Origin: Acidovorax kalamii
Lineage (GTDB): Bacteria > Pseudomonadota > Gammaproteobacteria > Burkholderiales > Burkholderiaceae_C
NCBI RefSeq assembly: GCF_002245625.1
Contig: NZ_NOIG01000015.1
Location: 1-64,000 of the forward strand
DNA length: 64,000 nucleotides
Reading direction: 5' to 3'
Below are positions 17,942-29,258 of this stretch, in pieces. The notes under the pieces were generated by a model. That model ran no database searches, was not told the origin of the DNA, and saw only the letters and a program-made list of their open reading frames with translations. The translations under genes and the position numbers were made by a program. Within the stretch, counting starts at the first letter, position 1. Each line of letters starts with the position of its first letter.

Positions 17942-17945
<4 letters not shown>
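17082..17945 (+). CDS. ABC transporter permease, DppC-like
   Basis: A 287-residue second permease of the importer. After a short cytoplasmic tail there is one TM segment ([17 protein letters not shown]), then the DppC signature [19 protein letters not shown] and the EAA loop around [21 protein letters not shown] chose the ATG at 17082 because it matches DppC N-termini and overlaps the upstream stop codon. Its own stop overlaps the ATPase start (17942-17945). Confidence 0.92.
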
Positions 17946-19002
<1,057 letters not shown>

Positions 19003-19006
<4 letters not shown>

Positions 19007-20025
19007 ACGCCGTCCTGAACCCGCACCCCACCATGGCCCCGACCGATACCGCCGCACCGCTTTTGGAAATTGCCCACCTGCGCAAGCACTTTGGCAGCGG
19101 CCCGCACCCCGTGCGCGCGGTGGACGACGTGAGCTTCACCATCCGCCGGGGCGAGACCCTGGGCCTGGTGGGCGAATCGGGCTCGGGCAAAAGCACCATT
19201 GGCCGCCTGCTCACGCGCCTGGTGGACCCGACCAACGGGCAGATGCGCTACCACGGCGGCCCCGTGCCCCAAGACCTGGCCCAGCTCTCGCAGTCGCAAT
19301 ACCGGCCGCTGCGCTCGCAGATCCAGATCATTTTTCAGGACCCGTACGCCAGCCTGAACCCCCGCATGCGCATCCGCGAAGTGCTGGCCGAGGCGCTGGA
19401 TACGCACGGCCTGGCCAAGGGCGCTGCACGCCTGCCGCGCATCCACCAGCTGCTGGAGCAGGTGGGCCTCAGGCCCGAGCATGCCGAGCGTTTTCCGCAC
19501 GAGTTCTCGGGCGGGCAGCGCCAGCGCATCGGCATTGCGCGCGCGCTGGCGGTGGAGCCCCAGTTCATCGTGGCCGACGAGCCGCTGTCGGCGCTGGACG
19601 TGTCCATCCAGGCACAGGTGGTGAACCTGCTCGGTGAGCTGAAGGAGCAGTTGGGCCTCACGCTGCTGTTCATCTCGCACGACCTCGATGTGGTGGAGTA
19701 CCTGTGCGACCGCGTGGTGGTGCTGTACCTGGGCCGGGTGATGGAAATCGCCCCCACCGAGGCGCTGTATGCCACACCCCAGCACCCCTACACCCAGGCC
19801 CTGCTGGCCGCCGCGCCCATCCCTGACCCCGCCCAGCGCCGCAGCATTGCGCTGCTGCAAGGCGACCTGCCCAGCCCGGCCAATCCGCCCTCGGGCTGCG
19901 TGTTCCGCACCCGCTGCCCCCAGGCCGAGGCGCGCTGCGCCAGCGCCGACATGCAACTGCACGAAGTGGCCCCCGGCCACCTGCACGCCTGCTGGAAAAC
20001 AGCACCTTCTCACCCCGCACCATGA
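19003..20025 (+). CDS. ABC transporter ATP-binding protein, DppF-like
   Basis: The partner ATPase of 340 residues. Walker A is [16 protein letters not shown], the signature [17 protein letters not shown] and Walker [17 protein letters not shown]. The C-terminal domain ends with a cysteine-rich segment ([15 protein letters not shown]). The four-base overlap with the next gene ties the deaminase directly to the transporter in one message and in translation. Confidence 0.92.
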
Positions 20026-21308
20026 CCGACGAATTCCTGCTTGACCACCGCTGCAAGGGCTACCCGCTGCACGCAGCCCCCAGCCGCCCCGCCGACCTGG
20101 GCCAGCGCGGCTGGAACGTGCTGGCGGGCGACCTGCCCTTGCCCATTGCCGTCATCCGCGAAAGCGCCCTGGCCCACAACCTGACCTGGATGCAGGCCTA
20201 TGCCGAGCGCAAGGGCGTGGCCTTGGCGCCGCATGGCAAGACCACCCTGTCGCCCGAGCTGTTTGCCGAGCAGCTGCAGGCGGGCGCCTGGGGCCTGACC
20301 TTTGCCACCGTGTACCAGCTCTGCGTGGGGGTGGAGGCCGGTGCACGCCGCGCCATCATCGCCAACCAGGTGCTGTGCGATGCCGACCTGGACGGCCTGC
20401 ACGCGCTGCTGCAGCGCCACGCCGACCTGCGCGTGTGGTTCCTCATCGACAGCCTGGCGCAGCTGCGCTGCATTGAAGACTGGGTCGAGCGGCGCGGCCA
20501 CACTGCGCGTGGTGAACGGCGCCTGGATACCTTGCTGGAGATGGGCGTGCCCGGCCAGCGCACCGGCTGCCGCACGCTGGAAGAAGCCCTGGCGCTGGCC
20601 CAGGCCATGGCTGCGTCGCCCGCCGTGCAGCTGGGCGGGGTGGAGTGCTACGAAGGCGGCGTGGCCCGCTGCGACAGCGAACACGATGCACGCGAGGTCA
20701 CGGCGCTGGTGCGCCGCGTGACCGAGGTGGCCCGCGCCTGCGATGCGCAGGGCCTGTTTGCCGATGCCGAGATCCTGCTCACCGCAGGCGGCTCGGCCGT
20801 GTTCGACCTCGTCATTCCGCTGCTGCGCACGCAGGGTCTGTCCAAACCCGTGCTGGGCGTGCTGCGCTCGGGCTGCTACATCACACACGACCATGGCAAC
20901 TACCAGCGCTTTCTGAAGCATGTGGAGCAGCGCGAGGGGCTGGACGACTCGCTGCGCCCGGCGCTCGAAGTCTGGACCCTGGTGCAGTCGGTGCCCGAGC
21001 CCGGGCTGGCCTTGCTCAGCGGCGGGCGGCGTGATGTCTCGTACGATCTGGAGATGCCCGTGCCTGTGCGCTGGGCGCCGCGCCACGAGCGCCGCGCTGC
21101 CAGCATCCCCACCGGGTGGACGGTGAGCGCGCTCAACGACCACCACGCCTACCTGCGCTACGACCCCGCAACAGGCCCCGCCCCCGCCGTGGGCGACAGG
21201 GTGGCCCTGGGCATCTCGCACCCCTGCACCACTTTTGACAAATGGCGCTGGCTGCCCGTCGTGGACGACGAAGGCACCATCACCCGCGCCATCAGCACCC
21301 GTTTTTGA
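20022..21308 (+). CDS. PLP-dependent fold-III amino acid deaminase (D-serine dehydratase-like)
   Basis: 428 residues. The alanine-racemase-like N-terminal barrel has the PLP lysine at about residue 73 in ALAPHGKTTLSP. The C-terminal D-serine-dehydratase-like domain has conserved His/Cys metal ligands in LNDHHAYLR and ALGISHPCTTFDKW. This architecture removes ammonia from D-hydroxy amino acids by beta-elimination. Relatives act on D-serine or D-threonine, and PLP dehydratases acting on D-glucosaminate are known. Clustering with a KDG-like kinase and RidA makes an amino sugar acid a plausible substrate; this is inference. It overlaps the upstream ATPase and is followed after 2 bp by the regulator. 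Confidence 0.85.
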   Translation: MTDEFLLDHRCKGYPLHAAPSRPADLGQRGWNVLAGDLPLPIAVIRESALAHNLTWMQAYAERKGVALAPHGKTTLSPELFAEQLQAGAWGLTFATVYQLCVGVEAGARRAIIANQVLCDADLDGLHALLQRHADLRVWFLIDSLAQLRCIEDWVERRGHTARGERRLDTLLEMGVPGQRTGCRTLEEALALAQAMAASPAVQLGGVECYEGGVARCDSEHDAREVTALVRRVTEVARACDAQGLFADAEILLTAGGSAVFDLVIPLLRTQGLSKPVLGVLRSGCYITHDHGNYQRFLKHVEQREGLDDSLRPALEVWTLVQSVPEPGLALLSGGRRDVSYDLEMPVPVRWAPRHERRAASIPTGWTVSALNDHHAYLRYDPATGPAPAVGDRVALGISHPCTTFDKWRWLPVVDDEGTITRAISTRF

Positions 21309-21310
21309 CC

Positions 21311-22273
21311 ATGTCCAAAGCTACCCCTACCAGCCTGCTGCAGCAACTGCGTGAGCGCCAGCCCGAACTGCCCGAGGCGCAGCGCAGCGTGGTGCGTGTG
21401 GTGCTGGACGACCCGCGTGCCGCCGTGGTCGCCACCGTGGAACAACTGGCCCAGCAGGCGGGCGTGTCCATGCCCACCATCGTGCGCACCTGCCGCAGCT
21501 TTGGCCACGATTCGGTGCGCGAATTCATGGTCGCCCTGGCGCAGGATCTGGCCGTCTCGGGCTCGCACCTGCACCGCAGCGTGCTGGCCGACGACAGCGC
21601 GCAGGACGTGGCCAGCAAGATCGTGCACGCGGCCGTGTCGTCGCTGACCGAGCTGGGCCGCAACCTCGACGCCGAAGTGCTCGACCGCGTGGCCGAGCGG
21701 CTGGCGCAGGCGCGGCGCATCGACTGCTACTCGGTCGGTGCGGCATCGACCTTCATGGCCAGCGAGCTACAAAGCCGCCTGTTCCGCCTGGGCTGCACGG
21801 CCAACGCGATTTTTGATGCGCACCAGCAGCTCGTGTCGGCCAGCACGCTGGGGCCCGATGGCGTGGCCTTTGTCATCTCGCACGTGGGGCGCATGCCCTA
21901 TGCGCTGGAGGCCGCGCGCTTTGCCCGCTCGCAAGGTGCCACCGTGGTGGCGCTGACCCAGCCCGGCACGCCGCTGGCCGAGGTGGCCGACCTGGTGCTG
22001 GCCGTGTCCGTGCCGCAAGACGCGGTGATGCGCGTAGGCACCGAGGCCTATCTGGCCCACCTGGTGGTGATTGAAATCCTGACCGTGCGCCTGGCGCAAA
22101 AGCTGGGCCCCGTGGCCACCCGCGGGCTGCAGCAATTCAAGCAGCTGCTGCACAAACACGGTTTTGACAGCGCCGAATACGTTGGCGCGTTTGACAGCCA
22201 CGCGGGCCAGAGCCACTCCAGCACCGCCAGCCACCCCACAGACCCATCGCGCGGCCGGGCCGCTGAGGAATGA
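21311..22273 (+). CDS. RpiR-family transcriptional regulator with SIS domain
   Basis: 320 residues. The N-terminal helix-turn-helix domain (ATVEQLAQQAGVSMPTIVRTCRSFG, about residues 38-64) is followed by a SIS sugar-phosphate-binding domain (CYSVGAASTFMASELQSRL and VISHVGRMPYALEAARFARSQGATVVALT). RpiR regulators usually sense phosphorylated sugars or sugar acids. That fits the kinase in the divergent operon, which could make the inducer. The start is the ATG at 21311, two bases after the deaminase stop. It likely controls both operons from the 14.4-kb region. Confidence 0.9.
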   Translation: MSKATPTSLLQQLRERQPELPEAQRSVVRVVLDDPRAAVVATVEQLAQQAGVSMPTIVRTCRSFGHDSVREFMVALAQDLAVSGSHLHRSVLADDSAQDVASKIVHAAVSSLTELGRNLDAEVLDRVAERLAQARRIDCYSVGAASTFMASELQSRLFRLGCTANAIFDAHQQLVSASTLGPDGVAFVISHVGRMPYALEAARFARSQGATVVALTQPGTPLAEVADLVLAVSVPQDAVMRVGTEAYLAHLVVIEILTVRLAQKLGPVATRGLQQFKQLLHKHGFDSAEYVGAFDSHAGQSHSSTASHPTDPSRGRAAEE

Positions 22274-22274
22274 C

Positions 22275-23762
22275 ATGGCGCATGCAACGCTGCTGAGCAA
22301 CGGCCGCATCGTGGACGGCACGCCCCGCCCCGGCTGGGTGGGCGACCTGCTGATCGAGGGTGATCACATCACCGCCCTGGCCCCGCATGGCCAGATCGCC
22401 CCCGCCGCCCTGGCCCGTGCCCGGGCCAACGAACACTTTACCGAGGTGGACTGCACCGGCCGTGTGATCGCCCCGGGCTTCATCGACGTGCACACGCACG
22501 ACGACGCCGCCGTGCTGGACGCGCCCACCATGCTGCCCAAGCTCTCGCAGGGCATCACCACCGTCATCGTGGGCAACTGCGGCATTTCGCTGGCCCCCGT
22601 GGTCACCGACAGCCCGCTGGCTCCGCTCTCGCTGCTGGGGCGCCTGCAGTTTCGCCATGCCAGCATGGCCGAATACGCCCGCGCCGTGAACGCCGCCCAG
22701 CCCGCCGTGAACGTGGCCGCGCTGATGGGCCACACGGCCCTGCGCATGCGCCACCTGGCCAACCTGCGCCAGACCGCCACCGCCGACGAGCGCGCCGCCA
22801 TGGCCGCCGACATGGAAGAAGCCATGGCCGCCGGGGCGCTGGGCCTGTCGTCGGGCATCTTCTACAGCGAGGCCTATGCGGCCGATGTCGAAGAGCTGGT
22901 GTCCGTGGCCTCGGTGGCGGCGCGCCACGGCGGTGTGTATGCCACGCACATCCGCGACGAGCTGGCGGGCATCCTGCCTGCGCTGCAGGAGGCCGCCCTC
23001 ACGGCCCGCCAGTCGGGCCTGCCGCTGGTCATCTCGCACCACAAATGCGCCGGGCCCGCCAACTGGGGCCGTACGCGCGAGACGCTGCCGCTGATCGACC
23101 AGCTCGCCGAGCAGCAAGAGATTGCGATGGACGTGTACCCGTACACCGCAGGCTCCACGGTGCTGCGCGAAGACCTGGTGGACGGCATCATCGACATCCT
23201 CATCACCGGCAGCCAGCCGCACCCCGAGATGGCCGGGCGCTACCTGGCGGACATTGCGCGCGAGTGGGGCGTGCCCCAGCAGGAGGCCGCCGTGCGCCTC
23301 CAGCCCGGCGGGGCCTGCTACTTCCAGATGCGCGAGGACGATGTGGAGCGCGTGATTGCGCACCCGCTGTCCATGATTGGCTCAGATGGCCTGCCACACG
23401 ACGAACGACCACACCCGCGCCTGTGGGGCGCGTTCCCGCGCGTGTTGGCCTGTTACTGGCGTGAAAAAGGCTTGCTGCAACTCGAAGAGGCCGTGCACAA
23501 GATGACGGGCCTGTCGGCCCAGCGCTTTCGCCTGGGCGGGCGTGGCCTGCTGTTGGCGGGGCACATGGCCGATGTGGTGGTGCTGGACCCCGAGCGCGTA
23601 CGCGACCTGGCCACGTTCGAGCAGCCCCAGCAGTTCAGCGAGGGCATCGAGCAGGTGTGGGTGAATGGTGTGCTGAGCTACACCGCCGCGCAGCGCGCCA
23701 CGGGGGCGCGGGCGGGCCGCTTTGTGCGGCGCCAGAACGCGGCCCTGGGGGACACGCCATAG
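22275..23762 (+). CDS. D-aminoacylase (N-acyl-D-amino-acid deacylase)
   Basis: A 495-residue amidohydrolase. Metal-site features of the D-aminoacylase family are visible: PGFIDVHTHDD (HxH), the bridging cysteine in VIVGNCGISLAP, a histidine pair in ISHHKC and the catalytic Asp region MIGSDGLPHDERPHPR. The enzyme removes the acyl group from N-acyl-D-amino acids; relatives accept other N-acyl D-configured substrates. It is the last gene of the operon and starts one base after the rpiR stop. In pathway order it acts before the deaminase: import, deacylation, deamination. Confidence 0.9.
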   Translation: MAHATLLSNGRIVDGTPRPGWVGDLLIEGDHITALAPHGQIAPAALARARANEHFTEVDCTGRVIAPGFIDVHTHDDAAVLDAPTMLPKLSQGITTVIVGNCGISLAPVVTDSPLAPLSLLGRLQFRHASMAEYARAVNAAQPAVNVAALMGHTALRMRHLANLRQTATADERAAMAADMEEAMAAGALGLSSGIFYSEAYAADVEELVSVASVAARHGGVYATHIRDELAGILPALQEAALTARQSGLPLVISHHKCAGPANWGRTRETLPLIDQLAEQQEIAMDVYPYTAGSTVLREDLVDGIIDILITGSQPHPEMAGRYLADIAREWGVPQQEAAVRLQPGGACYFQMREDDVERVIAHPLSMIGSDGLPHDERPHPRLWGAFPRVLACYWREKGLLQLEEAVHKMTGLSAQRFRLGGRGLLLAGHMADVVVLDPERVRDLATFEQPQQFSEGIEQVWVNGVLSYTAAQRATGARAGRFVRRQNAALGDTP

Positions 23763-23775
23763 CAAGGGCGCGCCT

Positions 23776-23836
23776 CGATAGCTATCAAAGAAATAGCTTA
23801 AAAGGCATGCCCATCGCGCGCAGGCGGCATTTTTGA
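23776..23836 (+). repeat. Dispersed AGCTAT repeat, family A (end of accessory block)
   Basis: It reads GATAGCTATCAAAG, AATAGCTTAAAAGGCATG, CATCGCGCG and CGGCATTTTTGAG, in the same order and orientation as the copy at 12919. The two copies flank the deacylase end and the arginase end of the accessory block. They could provide homology for recombination, although such repeats also occur elsewhere in the window. Confidence 0.8.
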
Positions 23837-23855
23837 GCGCTGTTTTTGAGTCCGG

Positions 23856-24359
23856 CTATTTGGCAGGACGGGTGAGCGACAGGCGCCGCATGAGCTGCTG
23901 CACCAGATCGGTCCGCATGTTGCGGTAGAGCAGCGCCTCTTCGGCTTCCTTGGCCAGGGCAATGGTTTCGTTGTAGCTGATGTCGCGCTGCTGCAGCAGC
24001 TCGGTCTCGGGAATCAGCTCGGCGCCCGCCGGGGTGCGCAGGCGGAACTTGATGCGCAGGCGCAGCTGCAGCTCGCGTACCTGGCCCGACGCGTTGAGGC
24101 CCACCACCACACGCTCCTGCTGCTCCTGCAGCAGGTCGAAGATGGCCTCCGCCGTCGGCATGCTGGCCGGGTCGCGCAGCACCTTGAGCTGGCTGCCCGA
24201 CCCGTCGAGCGTGCGCTGCAGCTCCCGCGCCAGCGGCGAACTGGCTGGGGCCACGATGTAGAGCGAGCCAAACCCGAACTCCGGCACGCCACGCAGCCGG
24301 AATCCGCAGGCAGACAACAGGGCCACGGGGGCCAGGCTGAGCAGGATGCGTTTGTTCAT
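23856..24359 (-). CDS. lptE: LPS-assembly lipoprotein LptE
   Basis: An outer-membrane lipoprotein that plugs LptD and helps insert lipopolysaccharide. The 167 residues have a signal peptide and lipobox (ALLSACGFRLRG, Cys about 18), followed by the family's FRLRG start of the mature protein. It directly follows leuS with 4 bp between them, so they are co-transcribed. The usual next gene, holA, is displaced by 12 kb. Confidence 0.92.
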   Translation of the reverse strand: MNKRILLSLAPVALLSACGFRLRGVPEFGFGSLYIVAPASSPLARELQRTLDGSGSQLKVLRDPASMPTAEAIFDLLQEQQERVVVGLNASGQVRELQLRLRIKFRLRTPAGAELIPETELLQQRDISYNETIALAKEAEEALLYRNMRTDLVQQLMRRLSLTRPAK

Positions 24360-24363
24360 GGGG

Positions 24364-27087
24364 TCAGACCACCACGTTCACCAGACGCCCGGGCACCACG
24401 ATCACGCGCTTCGGATGAGCGCCCGCCGCATGCGCCGTGAAGGCTTCGCTGGCCAGCGCAATACGCTCGATCTCGGCCTTGTCGGCCTGCGCCGGCACGT
24501 GGATGGAGCCGCGCAGCTTGCCGTTGACCTGCAGCATGAGTTCGATCTCGTCTTGCACCAGGGCGCCAGCATCGACCTGCGGCCAGGGTGCATCCAGCAG
24601 ATCGCCCAGCGCACCGGCATAGCCCAGACCCGTCCACAGGCTGTGGGCGATGTGGGGCGTGGCGGGGTACAGGCAGCGCAGCAGGATGCCAAAACCTTCG
24701 ATCAGCGCCACCTGGGCACCGGCCGAGTCGGTGGCCTTGAAGTCTTCGAGCGCGTTGATCATCTTCATCGCACCCGACACCACGGTGTTGTACTGCATGC
24801 GCTGGTAGTCGTAGTCCACCTGCTTGAGCACGTTGTGGATCTCCAGGCGCAGGGCCTTGGCTTCCTTGCCAAACTGCACGTCCTGCAGGCTCTTGGCGCC
24901 CGCCACGCTGGCCAGAGCCGCATCGCGGTCAATCGCCGAGAGCTTGACGCCAAAGTTCCACACGCGGCGCAGGAAGCGATAGCTGCCCTCCACGGCGGCG
25001 TCGTTCCACTCCAGCGTGGCCTCGGGCGGGGCGGTGAACATGGTGTACAGGCGGGCCGTGTCGGCGCCGTACTTCTCGATCAGGTCCTGCGGGTCCACGC
25101 CGTTGTTCTTGGACTTGGACATGGTGCCCACGCCTTCGTAGTCGATGGGTGTGCCCACGGGCAGCAGGCCGTCGCCGCTGGTGGCTTCGTTCTTGAGCTT
25201 GGCGCCGATGATCTTGCCGCCTTCGTCCAGCACATGCTCCACGTCGTGCGGCCAGAAGTAGTCCTTGCCGCCCTTGGCGGTGCGGCGGCTGTAGATGTGG
25301 TTGAGCACCATGCCCTGCGTGAGCAGCTTGGTGAAGGGCTCGTCCACTTTCACCAGCCCCAGGTCACGCATGACCTTGGTCCAGAAGCGGGCGTACAGCA
25401 GGTGCAGGATGGCGTGTTCGATGCCGCCGATGTATTGGTCCATGCCGCTGCCGCCAGCGGCATTTTTCTGGTCACGCATCCAGTAAGCGGTACCGCCAGC
25501 CACCATCGCATCGGCGTTCTTGGGGTCGCAATACCGCATGAAGTACCACGAGCTGTCCACGAACGTGTCCATGGTGTCCGTCTCGCGGCGGGCAGGCTTG
25601 CCACACACGGGGCAGGTCACGCCCGCGTGGAAGCCTTCGTGCTTGTGCAGCGGGTTGCCCGAGCCGTCGGGAATGCAGTCTTGCGGCAGCACCACGGGCA
25701 GGTCTTTTTCGGGCACGGGCACGGCGCCGTGCTCGTCGCAGTGGATGATGGGGATCGGCGTGCCCCAGTAGCGCTGGCGGCTCACACCCCAGTCGCGCAG
25801 GCGCCAGGTGGTCTTCTTCTCGCCCAGGCCCTTTTGCTGCAGCGCATGGGCCACGGCGTTCACCGCGTCCTTGTAGTTCAGGCCGCTGAAGCTGTCGGAG
25901 TTGATGGTCACGCCGCGCTGCTTGTCGCCGTACCAGTCGTTCCACTGGTGGTAGTCGAAGTGTTCGCCATCGACCAGCACCACCTGCTTGATCTCGATGC
26001 CGTACTTGAGCGCGAACGCGAAGTCGCGCTCGTCGTGGGCGGGCACGCCCATCACGGCGCCATCGCCATAGCCCATCAGCACGTAGTTACCGACCCAGAC
26101 CTCGACCTTTTCGTCGGTCAGCGGGTGGGTGACGAACAGGCCCGTGGGCACGCCCTTCTTCTCTTGCGTGGCCAGCTCGGCCTCGGTGGTGCCGCCGCTC
26201 TTGCACTCTTCGATGAAGGCTTGGAGCGCAGGGTTGGTTTTGGCGGCATGTGCGGCCAGCGGGTGCTCGGGCGCCACGGCGCAGAAGGTCACGCCCATGA
26301 TGGTGTCGGCGCGCGTGGTGAACACGTACATCTTGCCGTCGCCGATCAGCGCACCGTCGTCGCCCGCGATGTCGTGCGTGAACGCAAAGCGCACGCCCTC
26401 GCTCTTGCCGATCCAGTTCTCCTGCATCAGCTTCACGCGCTCGGGCCAGCCGGGCAGCTTGTCGCCGGTCACAAAGCCCAGCAGCTCTTCAGCGTAGTCG
26501 GTGATCTTGAGGTAGTAGCCAGGGATCTCGCGCTTCTCGACCGTGGCGCCGGTGCGCCAGCCCTTGCCGTCAATCACCTGCTCGTTGGCCAGCACGGTCT
26601 GGTCCACCGGGTCCCAGTTCACGACCTGGGTCTTGCGGTAGGCAATGCCCTTTTCGAGCATCTTCAGGAACAGCCACTGGTTCCACTTGTAGTACTCGGG
26701 GTCGCAGGTGGCGACTTCGCGGCTCCAGTCGATGGCCAGGCCCATGGCCTGCATCTGCTTTTTCATGTACGCGATGTTTTCGTACGTCCACTTGGCGGGT
26801 GGCACGCCGTTCTTCAGCGCGGCATTCTCAGCGGGCAGGCCGAAGGCGTCCCAGCCCATGGGCATCAAGACGTTGTGGCCGTTCATGCGCAGGTAGCGCG
26901 TGAGCATGTCGTTGATGGTGTAGTTGCGCACATGGCCCATGTGCAGCTTGCCGCTGGGGTAGGGCAGCATCGAGCAGGCGTAGAACTTCTTCTTGCTGGT
27001 GTCTTCCGTCACGCGGTAGGCGTCGGTGGCGGTCCAGTGGTCGTGCGCAGCGCGCTCGACGTCTTGGGGAGAGTATTTGTCTTGCAT
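24364..27087 (-). CDS. leuS: Leucyl-tRNA synthetase
   Basis: A class Ia synthetase of 907 residues. The HIGH-type motif is in [15 protein letters not shown] (about residue 41) and the KMSKS motif is in [13 protein letters not shown]. The CP1 editing domain includes [13 protein letters not shown], and a zinc-binding-like stretch [18 protein letters not shown] lies in the insert. It is slightly longer than the E. coli enzyme (860), within the betaproteobacterial range. The start ATG is at 27085-27087. It is first in a leuS-lptE transcript. Confidence 0.97.
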   Translation of the reverse strand: MQDKYSPQDVERAAHDHWTATDAYRVTEDTSKKKFYACSMLPYPSGKLHMGHVRNYTINDMLTRYLRMNGHNVLMPMGWDAFGLPAENAALKNGVPPAKWTYENIAYMKKQMQAMGLAIDWSREVATCDPEYYKWNQWLFLKMLEKGIAYRKTQVVNWDPVDQTVLANEQVIDGKGWRTGATVEKREIPGYYLKITDYAEELLGFVTGDKLPGWPERVKLMQENWIGKSEGVRFAFTHDIAGDDGALIGDGKMYVFTTRADTIMGVTFCAVAPEHPLAAHAAKTNPALQAFIEECKSGGTTEAELATQEKKGVPTGLFVTHPLTDEKVEVWVGNYVLMGYGDGAVMGVPAHDERDFAFALKYGIEIKQVVLVDGEHFDYHQWNDWYGDKQRGVTINSDSFSGLNYKDAVNAVAHALQQKGLGEKKTTWRLRDWGVSRQRYWGTPIPIIHCDEHGAVPVPEKDLPVVLPQDCIPDGSGNPLHKHEGFHAGVTCPVCGKPARRETDTMDTFVDSSWYFMRYCDPKNADAMVAGGTAYWMRDQKNAAGGSGMDQYIGGIEHAILHLLYARFWTKVMRDLGLVKVDEPFTKLLTQGMVLNHIYSRRTAKGGKDYFWPHDVEHVLDEGGKIIGAKLKNEATSGDGLLPVGTPIDYEGVGTMSKSKNNGVDPQDLIEKYGADTARLYTMFTAPPEATLEWNDAAVEGSYRFLRRVWNFGVKLSAIDRDAALASVAGAKSLQDVQFGKEAKALRLEIHNVLKQVDYDYQRMQYNTVVSGAMKMINALEDFKATDSAGAQVALIEGFGILLRCLYPATPHIAHSLWTGLGYAGALGDLLDAPWPQVDAGALVQDEIELMLQVNGKLRGSIHVPAQADKAEIERIALASEAFTAHAAGAHPKRVIVVPGRLVNVVV

Positions 27088-27184
27088 GGGGGCTCGGGGT
27101 GAGAGAAGAGTGCAGCCGCTGGCCGCGCTGCGGGGATTTTAGGCGGTCAGGGCCCGGCGCTGGCGGGCCACCCACCAACGCGTG

Positions 27185-27637
27185 TCAGCGCGGTAGGGCC
27201 GGGGATGCAGGCGGGGTGGGCGTGGCCGCCGGTTCGGCCACAAATCCAATGCGCTGCAGCCCCGCCAGATGGGCCGCCCCCATGACCTCGACCACACGCC
27301 CATAGGGCACGGCAGCATCGGCGCGCAGCTGGATTTCGGTGTCGGGCCGCTCGGCGCCAATGCGGCGCAGACGCTCGGCCAGGGCGGTTTGCGACAAAGG
27401 CTGGTCATCCAGAAAGGCCTGGCCCGAGGCGTCCACCACCAGCGTGACGAACTGCGGCGCCGTGCCCGGTGTGGCGCCTTCGGTGCGGGGCAGGTCCAGC
27501 CGGATGGAGCTGGCCAGCAGTGGTGCCGTAAGGATGAAGATGACCACCAGCACCAGCATCACATCCACCAGGGGCGTCATGTTGATGTCGCTCATGGGCT
27601 GTGGCCCGGGGGTGCGTTCGAGTCGTCCGAAGGCCAT
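27185..27637 (-). CDS. ExbD/TolR-family proton-channel protein
   Basis: About 150 residues. A short cytoplasmic N-terminus (RPMSDINMTPLVDVMLVLV begins near residue 14 as PMSDINM) leads into one TM helix that carries the conserved channel Asp in PLVDVML. A periplasmic domain follows, ending in a proline/alanine tail. With the MotA/TolQ-type partner encoded upstream it forms a proton-driven force complex of the Tol or Ton kind. An ATG at 27671-27673 would add 12 residues and overlap the partner's end. I preferred MAFGRLER, the common family start. TolA, TolB and TonB are not nearby. Confidence 0.85.
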   Translation of the reverse strand: MAFGRLERTPGPQPMSDINMTPLVDVMLVLVVIFILTAPLLASSIRLDLPRTEGATPGTAPQFVTLVVDASGQAFLDDQPLSQTALAERLRRIGAERPDTEIQLRADAAVPYGRVVEVMGAAHLAGLQRIGFVAEPAATPTPPASPALPR

Positions 27638-27659
27638 GGCTGAAGCGAGCGTCTGGAAT

Positions 27660-28343
27660 TCAGGTCTTCGCATCGGCGGGTTGCGCCGTGTCGATGAGCA
27701 GCTCGCGCAGATCACGTGCAAACCCTTCCAGGTCGGCCTCAATGCGGCCAATGAGGCGGCCAAACACGTTGTAGGCCAGCACGGCTGGAATGGCGACGGC
27801 CAGCCCGGCCGCCGTCATGACCAGCGCCTCGCCCACGGGGCCGGAGACGCGGTCAATGGTGATCTGCCCCGCGCCTGCCATCGCCGTGAGCGCGTGGTAG
27901 ATGCCCCAGACCGTGCCCAGCAGCCCCACAAAAGGCGCCGTGGAGCCCACCGTGGCCAGCAGCACCTGGCCAAACTGCAGGCGCCCCAGCACGTCATGCA
28001 GGGCATCGCGCAGCACGCGGGTGAGCCGCTGAGACAGGCTGCCCGCGCTGGCGAGCGAGGCCGGGGCACCGCGAACGGAATGGATTGCTATCGAATTTGC
28101 AGCAACCACCAGAGGCAGGACCAGCGCAGAGCGGTCAAAAGCCTGCAAACGCTGCGCGGCGGCATCCATGGAGGGCGCCTGCCAGAACGCCGCTGTGCAA
28201 CGCGCCACATCGGCCGTGGCCCGGCGCATGAGCCGCAGCTTCCAGACGATGACCACCCAGCTCGCCACCGACATCGCCAGCAACACCAGGGCCGCGCCCT
28301 GGGTCACGGCATCGCCCTGGCGCCACCAGTGGAGGGCGTCCAT
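27660..28343 (-). CDS. MotA/TolQ/ExbB-family proton-channel protein
   Basis: 227 residues with three TM segments: one near residues 10-30 and two later (QVLLATVGSTAPFVGLLGTV and EALVMTAAGLAVAIPAVLA). The conserved GLLGTVWGIYHAL motif is present. It is the partner of the downstream ExbD/TolR-like protein. Which of the Tol or Ton roles it plays cannot be decided from sequence. A repeat-like AT-rich patch encodes residues around VVAANSIAIHS. It follows dapB with 13 bp between them. Confidence 0.88.
   Translation of the reverse strand: MDALHWWRQGDAVTQGAALVLLAMSVASWVVIVWKLRLMRRATADVARCTAAFWQAPSMDAAAQRLQAFDRSALVLPLVVAANSIAIHSVRGAPASLASAGSLSQRLTRVLRDALHDVLGRLQFGQVLLATVGSTAPFVGLLGTVWGIYHALTAMAGAGQITIDRVSGPVGEALVMTAAGLAVAIPAVLAYNVFGRLIGRIEADLEGFARDLRELLIDTAQPADAKT
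28080..28115 (-). repeat. Possible intragenic repeat patch in the tolQ-like gene
   Basis: ATTGCTATCGAATTTGCAGC resembles the palindromic end of family A (GCTATC-AAATTT-ATAGC) and is AT-richer than the flanking code. It is the weakest of the intragenic candidates because only the end of the element is recognisable. Confidence 0.35.
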
Positions 28344-28356
28344 GAAAATCGACGGA

Positions 28357-29193
28357 TCAGTGCAAGCCCAGCACGTCGAACATGTCGAACATGCCGGTCT
28401 TGTGGGCCTTCAGGAAGCGCACGGCGCGCAAGGCGCCCTGCGCATACGTGGCCCGGCTGGAGGACTTGTGCGTGACCTCGATGCGCTCGCCAATGCCGGC
28501 AAACAGCACGGTGTGATCGCCCACGATGTCGCCCCCACGGATAGCAGAAAAGCCGATGCTGGAGGGGTCGCGCTCGCCCGTCACGCCTTCGCGGGCGTAC
28601 ACGGCGCAGTCCTTGAGATCGCGGCCCAGGGCTTCGGCAATCACCTCCCCCATCTTGAGCGCGGTGCCCGAAGGCGCATCCACCTTGTGGCGGTGGTGGG
28701 CTTCGATGATCTCGATGTCGTAGCCGGTGGCCATGGCCTTGGCAGCCATCTGCAGCAGCTTGAGCGTGACGTTCACGCCCACGCTCATATTGGGCGAGAA
28801 CATGATGGCGGTGCGCTGTGCGTAGGCGTCAAGTTCGGCCTTTTGCGCATCGGTAAAGCCGGTGGTGCCGATGACGGCCTTCACGCCCAGCTGGCTGCAC
28901 ACGGCCAGGTGGGCCAGCGTGCCTTCAGGGCGGGTGAAGTCGATCAGCACGTCGGCGTTCTTGAGGCCTGCCGCGATGTCGGCCGTGATGGCCACGCCAC
29001 TCGCATGGCCCAGAAAGGCGGTAGCGTCCGAGCCCACGGCGGGGCTGGCGGCGATGTCGAGTGCACCGGCCAGCACGCAGTCGTCGCTGGCGCGGATGGC
29101 TTCGATCAGCATGCGGCCCATGCGGCCCGACGCGCCGGCCACAGCCACGCGGCAAGGGGTGGTCACGGCGGCGGGTGTTGGTGTCCCTGTCAT
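28357..29193 (-). CDS. dapB: 4-hydroxy-tetrahydrodipicolinate reductase
   Basis: The second step of the diaminopimelate/lysine branch, NAD(P)H-dependent. The 278 residues have the Rossmann loop [16 protein letters not shown] and the catalytic signature [17 protein letters not shown] with its His/Lys residues. The start is the ATG at 29191-29193. It appears co-transcribed with the proton-channel pair downstream and bamE upstream, a common order in Burkholderiales. Confidence 0.96.
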   Translation of the reverse strand: MTGTPTPAAVTTPCRVAVAGASGRMGRMLIEAIRASDDCVLAGALDIAASPAVGSDATAFLGHASGVAITADIAAGLKNADVLIDFTRPEGTLAHLAVCSQLGVKAVIGTTGFTDAQKAELDAYAQRTAIMFSPNMSVGVNVTLKLLQMAAKAMATGYDIEIIEAHHRHKVDAPSGTALKMGEVIAEALGRDLKDCAVYAREGVTGERDPSSIGFSAIRGGDIVGDHTVLFAGIGERIEVTHKSSSRATYAQGALRAVRFLKAHKTGMFDMFDVLGLH

Positions 29194-29258
29194 GAAAATC
29201 CTGTTCGGTTGGGTGGCAGCTCAGGGCTCACACCCTGTGCTGCGGGGGGCCACTGGCG

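Noticed and set aside
24346..27102. A 918-codon open frame on the plus strand opposite leuS
   Set aside because: It is the antisense of a clear leucyl-tRNA synthetase gene. Its protein is rich in His, Gly, Gln and Val with no recognisable domain, as expected for shadows in GC-rich codon usage.
27185..28343. Naming the proton-channel pair tolQ/tolR or exbB/exbD
   Set aside because: Sequence alone does not separate the two systems, and neither TolA/TolB nor TonB is encoded nearby.
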